Below are positions 1 through 10,175 of a stretch of DNA of 64,000 nucleotides, piece by piece. Origin of the DNA: Chamaecrista fasciculata. Lineage: Eukaryota; Streptophyta; Magnoliopsida; Fabales; Fabaceae. The first letter of the stretch is position 1. Every line of letters starts with the position of its first letter. The notes under the pieces were generated by a model. That model was not told the DNA's origin. It saw only the letters and a program-made list of their open reading frames with translations, and searched no databases. A program made the translations under genes and the position numbers. The DNA is taken from NCBI GenBank assembly GCA_003254925.1, contig QANZ01013659.1:62001-126000 (forward strand), given 5' to 3'.

Positions 1-853
1 CCGCATGTCACAATCAAATATTAGAGGAATACTTTTCTACTTATCATAAACCTTATCCTTATTCTAAGCAGTAGGAAATTAAAATCATGATGTCAAAATT
101 TGATCTCAAATTGGATTTAGAACTAATATCTACTTATCTCAAATTTGATCACAAATACAAATATTTGTGTCTGTATGTCAATCTCAAATTGGTTCCAAAC
201 GCATGTATTAGATATTAGTTCTAAATGTTTTTTTTGTTTTAAATTAGTCTTATATGTTTTTATATTTTTTTTAAGTTGATTATAAGTTATTAAATATAGT
301 CATATTTATTTCGTTTCAAATTTTAATACAACAAACTTAATTAGTTATGAATTGCTTTTGTTAAGTATTTTTTTTATCCCGTTAGGACTATCAATAAACG
401 AAGTCAAATCGCCACCAAAATAGATTTATGACTAAAAGAAAAATATGCTAAAGGAACGGTCTTATTTGTAGAAATTATATTCTAATCGTGCTAAAAGAAA
501 CTCAAAATATTAGTAATCTATTTGTAAATATGTGTGAGATGCTCATGTGATAGTTATAGGTAGGCACTAGCCACTAGGCAATTAGCCCATGCAAAGTGAT
601 TCTCTAAGGACTAGGTGGAAAAGTGAATAAGAAATTGTAATATTTCTTGTTTTTGACTTTTTCCTATGGAAATTAGTAGTGTTAAAAATTAAGACTCGAG
701 ACATGAGACTAGAGATAATCATTGGAGATTTTGCTCTAATGATGCCTGATAATCAATGATTAACAAACATAGACAACTATGATGGCGATCATCAACGGTT
801 TCAAATATATTTAATATATAGTTTAATTTAATTAAGGCAAAAAATGGTTTTTT
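1..853. other. AT-rich intergenic DNA with decayed repeat
   Basis: I see no gene. Positions 85-260 carry motifs such as CTCAAATTGG and AAATTAGTCTTATATG that recur in the Mutator-like elements further right (2235-2734, 39399-39788), so this is probably an eroded fragment of that family. The rest shows nothing I can name. Confidence 0.4.
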
Positions 854-904
854 TTTTCATGTAATAACCTTTTTTTTTTTTGGCCAGTTTTCATGTAATA
901 ACCT
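854..904 (-). mobile_element. micro-retroinsertion: T11GGCCAG between 17-bp direct repeats
   Basis: A perfect 17-bp direct repeat (TTTTCATGTAATAACCT at 854-870 and 888-904) flanks a 17-nt insert of eleven T plus GGCCAG (871-887). Read on the minus strand the insert is CTGGCC followed by poly(A). That fits a target-primed reverse-transcription product that stopped almost at once. It is one of a set of similar events in this window. Confidence 0.6.
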
Positions 905-976
905 GAATACCATGATTATCATTTGGAGATAGAAATAAATACAAAATTTGAGAAATTTATTCTGAAGTTGTGAATG

Positions 977-1636
977 TAGAGCCGTCAAAACGAGCCAGGC
1001 CTGGTGGGCTGGCTCGTTTAACCCACTAAAATTGGCGAGCCGGGTTGAGAAAATCTGGCTCGCCAAAAATTTTAGCTCGAGTGGGTTAGCTCACTTAACT
1101 CGCGGCTCGTGGTGGGCTAGCTCAAGTGAGTTGGTGAGTTAGTGAGCCAACCTACCTTTTTTAAAAAAATAAAATAAAATTGTAAAATTAAAAATTATAA
1201 CCCTAAAATATCTTTCGGGCTCTTTGCTTCTTCCTCATTTTCACTTCAGATTTCATAATTCACTTTCGTCTTTCAGAGTTCTTTTCTTTTCCCAAGTCCC
1301 AACCCTAATTTCTTCACCCAATCGGCCAACCCCAATCTCAACGGCCGTCATTCCACTATCCGTCCAGAGAAAAAATGAGCGGTGGTGTTGGGGGCTATTA
1401 TTTGTGAGTTGCTTTATTGATATTTTTAATTTTAAAAAATGAAAAAAATAAAAATAAAAACTGAAAATGAAAAAAAAATAAAATTGAAAGTTGGTGGGTT
1501 AGATGAGCCAACCCGGCTCACCAACATGGTGAGCCGGGTTGGCAAAACCTGGTTCGCCTGGGGTCTCTGACTCGTGTGAGCCAGCTCGCGGTAAGCCAGC
1601 TCGAGTGAGCCGGATTGGCTCACTTTGACGGCTCTA
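977..1636. mobile_element. non-autonomous hAT element, 660 bp
   Basis: The terminal inverted repeat is TAGAGCCGTCAAAACGAGCC on the left and, reverse-complemented, TAGAGCCGTCAAAGTGAGCC on the right. It is flanked by an 8-bp duplication, TGTGAATG (969-976) and TGTGAATC (1637-1644), with 7 of 8 bases matching; 8 bp is the hAT size. The ends carry repeated GAGCCAGCTCG/GAGCCGGGTTGG motifs that are complementary between the two sides. No transposase is visible. Short open frames inside have no recognisable domain. Confidence 0.8.
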
Positions 1637-1644
1637 TGTGAATC

Positions 1645-2225
1645 CCACTTGAAAGAAAAGACACTACTTTACTAGACTCCACTTATATGAAAAATTGACA
1701 ATCACATTATCAAAACTAATAAAAAGAAAGAAAAAAGAAATAGAGAACGAACCACACTTGAATGTTAAATATAAAAGAAAAATAAAAATAAAAGGAAAGA
1801 ATTAGGCAGAATGAAGAAAATGAGGGTGAAAAGGGGTCCATATGAAGAGCACAAAAGGGACATACTCCCAGTTTTGATCATCCTTTGGAAAAAGACTTTT
1901 GGTTGTGTGTGTGGGAGGCCAAAATCCATTTACTAATTATTGCTTCTCCCACTAATTAATTAATTAATTATCTCCATTTTTTTTAAAAAAAATCATTTAT
2001 AAAAAAAATTATCCTAGGAAATCGATTAGGAGATTTTAAGAAAAACAAAACGTAGATAAAAGTAGAGTAATCATTGAGTACGAGAGATGGAAAGAGTTAT
2101 TTTTATGACAATCTTGTAAATGATTATAATGTTAATGTTTGACAATTTTATTCATTGAAAGTTTGAAACAATAGATAGTGCCTAAGAGGTGTCTTTTAAC
2201 CACTTGGCCACGCTCTGTTTAGTCT
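1645..2225. other. AT-rich intergenic, no gene seen
   Basis: Low-complexity A/T-rich sequence with (ATTA)n near 1950-1965. I recognise no coding or repeat signature. Confidence 0.4.
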
Positions 2226-2234
2226 TTTAAATTT

Positions 2235-2734
2235 GGCCAAAGTCTCAATTTGGTCCATTATATATGGGGTAAATTTTAAATTGGTCTCTTATATTTCATT
2301 TATTTTAGATTGATCTTACGTCTTTCCATGCTATTTTCAAATTGGTCCTAAACCTACTATTGAAACTCAATTTGAACTCATTTGCTAGCAATCTTAATTG
2401 GGTAGAGAAATAACTCTACTCTAAGAGTTAGCACATAATCTCGAAGTTGTTGCATTTAGATTTGAAATGAGATAGATATGATCAATTTTACTTGTTTGAC
2501 TGGGAAACAAGTTATCCACTTGTTGGACTTGATTTGACCTCGTTGTGGACATTCGTAAAGTACTCGTCAAAGAAACATTATGTAGCTCTGAATTCGTCGT
2601 ATTTAAGTTTGAAATGAGAGAGATATAGTCACATGTAATATTTTTTGGAACAATTTGAAACATCGATCATGGAAAAATATAAAATCAATTTGAAATCTAC
2701 CCCATACGTAAAGGACTAATTTGAGACTTTGGCC
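2235..2734. mobile_element. Mutator-like MITE, 500 bp
   Basis: The terminal inverted repeats are long. The left end reads GGCCAAAGTCTCAATTTGGT and the reverse-complemented right end GGCCAAAGTCTCAAATTAGT, and pairing continues through TGGGGTA about 35 bp in. The flanking duplication is a perfect 9 bp, TTTAAATTT (2226-2234, 2735-2743), the size made by Mutator-like transposases. The interior shares GAGAGAGATAT and TTGTTTGACTATGAAACGAG-like motifs with copies at 39399 and 44793. There is no transposase. Confidence 0.85.
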
Positions 2735-3072
2735 TTTAAATTTTCATTGAGATGCCTCTTTTTATAGATATTGACTTTTTTGCTCCTTAAATTATTTATT
2801 TATTTTTTATTGACTTCAACGGTGAAAAAATGTAATAGAACTTTGAGTAAATTAATAATTTAGTAAAGATCAAAATAATATGTTAACTAAATTTTTTATA
2901 GATTAAAAAATATATTATTTTAATCTTTTAGGTCTAAAAAATATATTATATTAATTTTTTAGAATTAAATATATATTTTAATCTTCTAAAAATCAATTTT
3001 TTTTTTGACATATATTCATCGTGGTTTTATCAAATGTATTAGAGCTCAATTGCAACATCGTCGACGCTCATA

Positions 3073-3420
3073 CCTATGAAGCATGGACACTGACACGGAC
3101 ACGGGACACGACACGGACACGGACACAGCGACACGCCAAACTTTCAAAATTACATGACACGACACGGCATATATTTATATATATAAATAATTAAATATTC
3201 ATAATTTTCAATGAAAAATTTAAAAATTACAATTTTTATTCATAATATATGTCATATCTATTATTATTTTCTCTTGTATGTCATATTAAAGTTACAAAAA
3301 ACTGATTTATATTCTAAAATATATGAATATGTGTCGTGTCGGTGTCGTACGGGTGTCGGACACTGACACGTGTCTGACACGGCGACACGCCCTCAAAATG
3401 AAGTGTCCATGCTTCCTAGG
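3073..3420. mobile_element. MITE with GACACG-rich arms, 348 bp
   Basis: The inverted termini are CCTATGAAGCATGGACACT (left) and CCTAGGAAGCATGGACACTT (right, reverse-complemented), with an adjacent 6-bp direct repeat CTCATA (3067-3072, 3421-3426). Both arms hold repeated GACACG/GGACAC units (3087-3140 and 3330-3385) that could pair. The superfamily is not clear from the termini. Confidence 0.6.
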
Positions 3421-3700
3421 CTCATACAAATACAATAATGAATTCCTTATTAAAAAAACTTAACGTTATTGTGAATTTTATTTTAAATAATTTTTTAGTC
3501 TTAGTTATTTTAATAAGAATTTATCTAACATGTGCCCTTGGGGTATATTTCAAAGTTTTTTCTGATTGGTTAATAAAGGATCTCATATCTTGAAATTTAT
3601 GAAAATTTATTTACAATATAATTTTTAATGTTTAAAAACTCACTTGATCAATTAAAAGAAATCTTAACATGTGCCCTAAGGGCACATATTAAAAGGACCC

Positions 3701-4175
3701 TTTTTTTTTTGTAGAAATCGGGCTCAAAAGGCACAAACCGCCCACGAGCCAAAACAACAAAAAACAGCAAGAAAAAAAAGAAAAGAAGCCACCCCTGAAA
3801 CGACAACAAGCAGCACAAAAAGCACAAAAAGAAGGAGAAACACTAAGGAGGACGAATCAATCTGTTGTCCCCAGAACCAACCCTATCGTAATGAAGGAGG
3901 TGAAGCAACCCCATCGGCGGCGAAGCAAGGCGTTGAGCACCCACCACACCACGAGCGTCGCAACCAGCATTAGCCAAGAAATCAGCGCATGAATTCGTCT
4001 CTCTCCATCGATGCACGATGGACCAGCGCTGAAAAGAACGAAGACACAACCAGATCTCCGTCCGAGATGCTATGAATGTCAGAGATGGAAGGGTTGCCAC
4101 TTCGCACAGCAGTAACAAGCACCAAGGAATCACATTCAATCTCGATGCACCTAACCCCATTAATAATGCTGTGAA
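3701..4175 (-). mobile_element. 5'-truncated LINE 3' end (RNase H-like remnant)
   Basis: On the minus strand, 4175 to about 3845 encodes the end of a LINE-type RNase H domain. An INGVRCIEIECDSL-like stretch is followed, after a frameshift, by VHRWRETNSCADFLANAGCD, the typical last helix with its conserved H and D. The strand ends in poly(A), seen as T10 at 3701-3710. Only the last few hundred bases of the element are present and the frame is broken, so it is a dead copy. I did not find its target-site duplication. Confidence 0.65.
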
Positions 4176-4641
4176 GCGAATATATAAGATTAGATTTTAA
4201 TAGTTATACTATATTTTAAGAATTTTACAGAAAAAAAATAAGAAAAATAATTACAGAAAATCCCATCTTAGAATTCTTCTTCCCAAAATCTATGATGATT
4301 GAAGGCTCCGCCATTGATATCATCATTACCAATATGTCCACTCTTTGTGTTCACCATTTTCCAACCTAATAATTTTTTCACTGATTCTTTTGAACTTTGT
4401 GTTTCCTCTTGCTTGTACCTACAATAATCAAATACAATCAAAATTTAAATAATCAACAAATTAAAAAGTGAAAAACTCCGAATTTGATCTTCCATTTTGG
4501 AACTTTGAAATTGGTTTATTTCATTCTAGCCTCAACAAATTCTGTTATTCCAAAATGGAGCTTATAGATTTCAAATTGATCCTAAATTTTTCATTTATTT
4601 TAAATTAGTCCTACAAATTTTTATAATTTTTGAAATTAGTC
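4176..4641. other. intergenic; old Mutator-like MITE piece that hosts the next element
   Basis: No gene is seen. From about 4490 the sequence (TTTGAAATTGG, AAATTGATCCTAAATTTTTC, TTTAAATTAGTCC) resembles one arm of the 2235-2734 family. The other part appears to resume at 6190-6450 (CTCTCTCGTTTTAAATTTGA), so the element at 4645-6189 probably landed inside it. Confidence 0.4.
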
Positions 4642-4997
4642 TTAGGGTCAGTTCATTTCCGTTTTTTTTAAAATTTGTTTTGATTATAATCATGGTTTGA
4701 TTATAATCAAATTTGATTATTTTTGTAGTGGTGTTTGGATGATTGTTGATTATTTGTGTGAAATTATTAAAATGGGTATGTAATGATTGTGGTAGGTGGA
4801 TAAAAAGTAAGGAAATTGATAAATTGTATAGGGGGGAATGGAAGAAAAAGTTAGAAAAAGTAAGGTGTGATTTGATTATAATAAAAGTGTGTTTGGATGT
4901 GATTGTTGTTTTGAAAAAAAACAAAAATGTTACTGTTTGCCTTGAAAAACGTGAAATCTTGATTATTTTTGTGAGTAGGTTGGGGGATGTTTTTCCG

Positions 4998-5268
4998 AAT
5001 CGGTGCACCGTTTCATTTTTTGCCTACGAAACGGTGCACCAACGAGGATTAAAGTGTCTTTGAGTGTCGATATTCGGTGCACCAGCGAAGAAAATCGGTG
5101 CACCGATTCGCATCAGATGAGAGAGAAACCCTGAAGCTGGCGGACCCGAAATTTTTATTGATTTTGGCCTAAATACTCAATCGGTGCACCAAATACTCAA
5201 TCGGTGCACCGATGCTGCGCTGGAAATTTTTATTGATTTTTGCCTAAATACTCAATCGGTGCACCAAA
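4998..5268. repeat. cluster of seven CGGTGCACC motifs
   Basis: The core CGGTGCACC occurs about seven times in 270 bp. Several copies extend to the palindrome ATCGGTGCACCGAT, and some lie in a repeated AATACTCAATCGGTGCACCA unit. A similar long unit containing AAATTTTTATTGATTTTGCC is duplicated at about 5150 and 5225. I do not know its role; a binding site or simple tandem duplication are both possible. Confidence 0.7.
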
Positions 5269-5285
5269 TACTCAATTTTCTTCAA

Positions 5286-5291
<6 letters not shown>

Positions 5292-5348
<57 letters not shown>

Positions 5349-5374
5349 CTCTCGCTCTCTCTCTCGCCTCCACA
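5292..5374. repeat. (CT)n microsatellite
   Basis: About 50 bp of uninterrupted CT dinucleotides, then CTCTCG variants, immediately before the lectin fragment. In a gene this would be the usual CT-rich 5' leader of a plant transcript, so it may have been captured together with the gene fragment. Confidence 0.9.
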
Positions 5375-5386
5375 AGATTCGATTTC

Positions 5387-5795
5387 TTCATCGATAACGT
5401 CAACCCAACCTCCTTCGCCGGCGGCGACGGCTTAGCTTTCTTTCTACTGCCAACGCCACCACCGCCATCCCCGGCGGCGGGTATCTCGGTCTCGGCGACG
5501 AACCGGGACGGTTTGTCGCGGTCGAATTCGACACCAGACTCGACCCAAATCATGTGGGTTTGGATTTGGATTCTACTGTGTCTGTCAAGACTGTGTATCC
5601 AATCTTGCAGGGGATTGATTTGAAAAGTGGGAATTCGATCACGGCTTGGATTGATTACAAAAGCGACAAGAGGGTTCTGTTTGTTTCATTGAGTTATTCG
5701 ATTTTCAAGCCCGAGAAGCCTATTCTTAGTGTTGATGTTGATTTGTCTGATCATTTCAAAGGTGAAAATATGTATGTGGGGAGGATGGAAAATCG
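5387..5795 (+). pseudogene. L-type lectin-domain receptor kinase fragment (captured, broken)
   Basis: The translation matches part of a legume-lectin domain as found in L-type lectin receptor kinases. FDFFIDNVNPTSFAGGDGLA comes first (5387-5450). After a frameshift near 5446 it continues with FVAVEFDTRLDPNHVGLDLD (carbohydrate/metal-site loop) and a LKSGNSITAWIDY strand, ending at SVDVDLSDHFKGENMYVG (about 5790). The N-terminal part of the lectin fold, the transmembrane segment and the whole kinase are missing. The fragment lies inside the 4645-6189 transposon. The subfamily is uncertain; the lectin assignment itself is firm. Confidence 0.75.
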
Positions 5796-6192
5796 AAGCT
5801 GAAAATCGAAGCTAAAATCGATTTCCCATTCTCTGAGAATGGGACGAGAGAGAGAACAGTGGGGAGGAAGAAGAAAAACAATGGCTAAAATATGAATTTC
5901 AATCCTAAATTATTTGGACAAAATAACAATTTAGCCCAACACAAGAATGAGTATTTCCAAAATGGTCCAATATTGAGGTAAAAGACCATTTTGCCCTCTG
6001 TGATTGGAGAATGAATGTATTAGAGTATAGGTAATTATAGGTTTATGTATAGGGGTATAAGTGTAATTGAGTGTGTTTGATTATTTAAGAATCATGATTA
6101 TAATTGAATCAGGAAAAAAACGTAAACGAACGTGTTTATTTTGATTATAATCAAAACAGATTATAATCAAAACGGAAACGAACTGGGCCTTA

Positions 6193-6730
6193 AACAACTG
6201 AATGTGGTTATATCTCTCTCGTTTTAAATTTGAATGAAACGAATTCAGAGTTATGCGTTACCTTTAATAAATATTTTTTTTAACTAGTTAAAATTGTCAA
6301 TAAACGATATTAAACTGTATTTCAAAAAATTTGCTTGTTTCATGATTAAACAAGTAAAGTTAGTTATGTTTCTTTTTTTCATATTTGAATGCGACGAGCT
6401 TAAAACTATATATTAACTCTTACAGAATTCTTTTTCTATTCCGTTGAAAGACTTCAAACTACAAACAAACAAAATCACATTTCGAAAATAAGTCTAGAAA
6501 AGTCTTCAAGTCATATACATATTTGTAGAAAATGTATTTAAACATATTGGGTTAATTTATCTAGTAAGAGAATTATCAATTCAACGAAACTTATTTGAAG
6601 AAAGAATCATTTAAATTCATAAACTAAATAATTCTCTCTTGTTTGCTTATTCAAAAATTGGAAGAAAACGGTGAAGTCGTGAAGGGGGTGGCGAGTTTAT
6701 CAAAAATGAAAAGGTAAAAAAACACCAATA
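6193..6730. other. intergenic, old repeat remnant
   Basis: No gene. 6200-6450 looks like the continuation of the MITE interrupted by the 4645-6189 element (TCTCTCTCGTTTTAAATTTG, TTTGCTTGTTTCATGATTAA). The rest is unremarkable AT-rich sequence. Confidence 0.35.
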
Positions 6731-6734
6731 AGTG

Positions 6735-6909
6735 TTTAATGTAGTGGCTAGGCGAGTCATATCTTAAGGAGATGACCTAAGTTCGATCTCTAGAGTCGAC
6801 ATTGTTGAGAAGGCTCTGGTCATTTCGTCTCTGAGACCCAAATAAGATTAGTCTTCGCTTAGACCGTTACACAAATAGACGGAGATACCCATAACTTAAA
6901 AAAAAAAAG
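6735..6909 (+). mobile_element. putative tRNA-related SINE
   Basis: A TAGTGGCTAGGCGAG stretch (box-A-like) is followed about 40 bp later by AAGTTCGATCTCTAGAGTCG (box-B-like, compare GTTCGAATC), then a unique body and A11 at about 6898-6908. The core GAGTCGACATTGTTGAGAAGG recurs in reverse orientation at 17560-17650. Two copies sharing a pol III-type promoter layout and an A-rich tail suggest a SINE family. I could not define target-site duplications. Confidence 0.45.
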
Positions 6910-8126
6910 ATAAAAAGACGAAATCGTGACATTTAATAAATAAGAAAAAAAAGGAGAGGAACTTCCATAAAAGAAAGGAATTAATTGGGAATTTAAGTTC
7001 TTTGAGTTATTGAGGAGATTTGGATACAGCTTTGGTACTTGTCTCAATTCTGAACCAATTTCAATGATGATCTCTACACATCTACGAAACTGGTACTCTN
7101 TGTTGTGACTATTCTTCTCAAACACATGGATGATCTACGAACCATTAATTAGTAGATTGGGTCCAAATTGTCAGCCAAAAATGTATAACTTCCAATTATC
7201 AGCTCCTGTAACGCTTCCGCCTGATTAAATTAATTTCACATAAACGTGACATATCTTAAAGTTTACCCAATCACTATATATTGTATAATTTTAAATAAAT
7301 ATTACATATAGAAGCTAAATTACGAGAATATGTAATTCATAATAGTCTCCCTCAATGCCTGCAAACCATTTTTTTTTTTTGCCCAATCAGTGCCTGCAAA
7401 CCTGAATTTCGTTTTGATTATCAAACTATCGGTGAATTTCGTTTTAATCCTCAAGTTTTTTTTTATCCTATTTTAGTTTCTAAAATTTCTCACTTATTCT
7501 ACCATTAATTGAACACGTGATTTTATATGATTTTTACTGTTAAGCTGAGTACTTAATATGACGACATGACGATTTCTCTCTTTAAATGTATTTTGATAAA
7601 TGAATTGACCGAGAGAAAGAGAAAAATATTCATCCTTAAAAAGTAAGGTTAATCACAATTTTATCTTCATTTTATAATTAGAAAGAAAAAATATTTCTCT
7701 TTACATCAATTCACTTTGTAAGACACATTCCATTTCAACTATTCACTTTAGAAATAACCATAGAAATGAAATAAAAACATGTTTTGGATTGACCGTGAAA
7801 CAAATGAGAAAATTTGAAGATGAAAATAAATTTCACCCTATAATTCCAAGAACAAATAAGTTTTTGACCTATGTTAATCAGGCAGTACCCAATCCAGCCC
7901 AGTCTCCGTCTTTAGTTAAAAATTTTGGACTGGAATCATTCAAAATATAAGCATCATTTTCTGGTCTCAGAAACAGGAAAAACACACAACAACAACAGTA
8001 GTTACATATAGAAAAAGTAGTGCAGGGCTAATATGTCTCTTATTCTGATTAGTTTCAATACAATTAATTATTAATTACATATTCAATAAAAGGCTACCAA
8101 ATTAAGATATAATAATTAAGAATCAC
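6910..8126. other. intergenic region downstream of the LysM receptor gene
   Basis: No coding region seen. It contains a single N at 7100, a micro-retroinsertion (7356-7402) and, at 7400-7560, one arm of a repeat with motifs like TTTTAATCCTCAAGTTTTT and TATTTTAGTTTCTAAAATTT. 8000-8126 is the 3' flank of the minus-strand gene. Confidence 0.4.
7356..7402 (-). mobile_element. micro-retroinsertion: poly(T)+GCCCAATCAG between 12-bp repeats
   Basis: TGCCTGCAAACC occurs at 7356-7367 and 7391-7402. Between the copies is a 23-nt insert, A then twelve T then GCCCAATCAG. On the minus strand this reads CTGATTGGGC plus poly(A). It has the same design as the insertions at 854, 32185, 24271 and 59495. Confidence 0.6.
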
Positions 8127-10175
8127 TCACTCACTCACTGGCTTGCTAGTTACTACTGCATTCACCAGAGGCTTGCTAGAGCTTTCAGACATCAAAAATT
8201 GCTCTTCCTCTGGCAATTCCTCCACCAATCTTGATAGCTTCTCAACAATTTTCCCTGCACTTGGTCTCATACTCCAATCTTCCTCCACACACGCCCTTGC
8301 TATATTTGCCACTGTCACTGCTTCATCAATTGAATAATTCTCACCCAATGCATTATCCATCCAATTCTTCAGTTCATCCACTACATTTTCTGACTTGAGA
8401 ATCCATTTTATCTGATCTGTCAGCCAAACACTCCCTTCCACTTTCTCATTTGATCTACTTATAGGTGTCTGACCAGACAAAACCTCAAGCAAAACCACCC
8501 CATAAGAGAAAATATCAATGCTTGAAGAAACCACACCTTGGTGTACATATTCTGGTGCCAAATATCCTAGACTCCACGTGGCAGGATTTGTTGAGTAGAA
8601 ATTTGGATCCTCTGTTTCATTCTCATCTACACACCCTTCCATCCCAAAATTCCCAAGCTTGGCATTAAATTCATCGTCTAAGAAGATGTTTCTGCTCTTC
8701 ACGTTTCTGTGGACATAGCTTGGGTTCATGACGTGGTGCATATACTGTAAGGCCATTGCCACGTGGAGGCAGATCCTGATCCTCTGGCTCCATGTGAGGA
8801 AGCAATAGCATGAAGATATGAACTGGTTCTTTATGGCCAAACCACCGTGAAGCCAATCTTTCAAAGACCCGTTTTTTGCGTACTCGAAAACTATGAATGA
8901 CTCGGGGCCTTGTGTCAAACACGTTCCTAGAAGTTTAAGAATGTTGGGGTGGTGATGGATTGTGTTGTGAAACAGCCCAAGATCGATTTTTGACAAAGTT
9001 TCTGTCTTTTCTCGCTTGATTGCCATGTTCTTCCCTTTTAGGACACCGTGGAATACAGATCCTTCTATGTGGTTGCTTGAGTTGAAATCCTCAGTCGCTG
9101 TATTTAGCTCTTCAATGGTGTATGTCTCTAATGGTAGCATCTTATTACGAGGAGTGGTGGTGTCGGTGATGATTTTCCCATCCTGGGATCCCTCGAATGA
9201 GACTTTCTTGTCGCTGGTGGTTCTCACGCTAAGATTAAGATGTTGAAGCTCCAAGTCGCTTCCTTTTATGTTGTTGGTCATTTCTTTCTTCTTCTTCTCG
9301 TTCTTCAATCTGATCACAATGAAAGCTGCTAGAATAGCAATGCAGACTCCAATTACAACCCCAGCTAGCCCAATGAACAATTCAATCTTCCACCACATTT
9401 TGGGCTTCTTCTTCTTGTGTGGATTACCCGAATTGGGTTCAATGGGTTTTGCCAGAGAATCTAGAATAGGCTCACCATTGAGTGGGATCAAAAGAGAGGT
9501 AAAGGGTGTGATGAGCTTATTAGCTTCTGAGGATATGTTATTTGCAGAGATTATTGCTTCTGGGGTAGTATTGAACTTTGATGCCAAATTGAGAATTGTA
9601 TCACCTTCACTTGCTGGGTAAGAAATCAGAAGCTTTGGCTGTGGACTAATAAGCCTAGATGATGAAGAAGATGGGCATGAACATCTAATTGGGATCAGCA
9701 ATCTGAGTTTATCATCAAGATCCCAAGGTGAAACACCTGGATTCTTATCCAGAATAGCCTTGCAGGATGTTAAGCCTTCTAGTGATTCAGCAATACTAGA
9801 AAAGTTCTCACCTTTAATGGTGGTTTTGGTTAATTCAGCGCCAAAGAAGCCACCTTTGCACTTGCAGTCTATTGGTAATAGCAGAGGTTGGTCACGTGAG
9901 AGGAACTCTGTTTCTGCAGAGAACCCATTTGCTTCTGCAATCACATGGGGATTGAATCCCAAGAAGAAGCTGAGGTTGAAGAGAGATGAGAAGTATGAAT
10001 TTGTGCGAAGAATTGCGAATGTTTTACATTGGCTAAGTGATTCATTGCCAGTGCAAAGGAAGCTAGAAGTAGAAGAGACTTCTGGAAATGTTGTGTCACA
10101 GTCTTCTCCAAGTGAGGAGACAAAGAGGCAGAACAAAAAGACTAAAGATCTAAGATGGAAGAACTTAGTGATCAT
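8127..10175 (-). CDS. LYK2: LysM-domain receptor-like pseudokinase, LYK2-type
   Basis: A single-exon plasma-membrane receptor-like protein of 682 residues. It has a signal peptide (about 1-23), three LysM repeats (about 50-105, 115-167 and 185-235) and the Cys-x-Cys pairs CKC (104-106) and CSC (165-167) that brace LysM ectodomains. A transmembrane helix follows (about 265-290), then a Lys-rich stop and a kinase-like domain (about 355-650). The kinase is degenerate: no proper glycine loop, Lys387 kept, HRD changed to HRN (489-491), and DFG changed to NFG (509-511). It is therefore predicted to be catalytically dead. LysM receptors bind chitin-type or Nod-type glycans, and dead members usually act as co-receptors with an active LysM kinase; the ligand here is unknown. 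The neighbouring RPE gene matches the Arabidopsis LYK2/RPE pair and supports LYK2 over LYK4/5. Confidence 0.85.
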   Translation of the reverse strand: MITKFFHLRSLVFLFCLFVSSLGEDCDTTFPEVSSTSSFLCTGNESLSQCKTFAILRTNSYFSSLFNLSFFLGFNPHVIAEANGFSAETEFLSRDQPLLLPIDCKCKGGFFGAELTKTTIKGENFSSIAESLEGLTSCKAILDKNPGVSPWDLDDKLRLLIPIRCSCPSSSSSRLISPQPKLLISYPASEGDTILNLASKFNTTPEAIISANNISSEANKLITPFTSLLIPLNGEPILDSLAKPIEPNSGNPHKKKKPKMWWKIELFIGLAGVVIGVCIAILAAFIVIRLKNEKKKKEMTNNIKGSDLELQHLNLSVRTTSDKKVSFEGSQDGKIITDTTTPRNKMLPLETYTIEELNTATEDFNSSNHIEGSVFHGVLKGKNMAIKREKTETLSKIDLGLFHNTIHHHPNILKLLGTCLTQGPESFIVFEYAKNGSLKDWLHGGLAIKNQFISSCYCFLTWSQRIRICLHVAMALQYMHHVMNPSYVHRNVKSRNIFLDDEFNAKLGNFGMEGCVDENETEDPNFYSTNPATWSLGYLAPEYVHQGVVSSSIDIFSYGVVLLEVLSGQTPISRSNEKVEGSVWLTDQIKWILKSENVVDELKNWMDNALGENYSIDEAVTVANIARACVEEDWSMRPSAGKIVEKLSRLVEELPEEEQFLMSESSSKPLVNAVVTSKPVSE

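Larger units (their letters stand above)
4645..6189. mobile_element. PIF/Harbinger-like non-autonomous element carrying a gene fragment
   Basis: The element starts GGGTCAGTTCATTTCCGTTTT and ends, reverse-complemented, GGCCCAGTTCGTTTCCGTTTT. Both sub-termini also carry repeated TTTTGATTATAATC blocks. It is flanked by the 3-bp duplication TTA (4642-4644 and 6190-6192). Termini beginning GGG/GGC and a TTA/TAA duplication are characteristic of PIF/Harbinger (Tourist-type) elements. There is no transposase. Instead the interior holds a cluster of CGGTGCACC palindromes (4998-5270), a CT microsatellite and a lectin-domain gene fragment, so it resembles a Pack-type, gene-capturing element. Confidence 0.75.

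Noticed and set aside
4743..5063. Open frames inside the 4645-6189 element, on both strands
   Set aside because: Low-complexity Asn/Ile/Lys-rich products with no domain; the sequence is transposon subterminal DNA.
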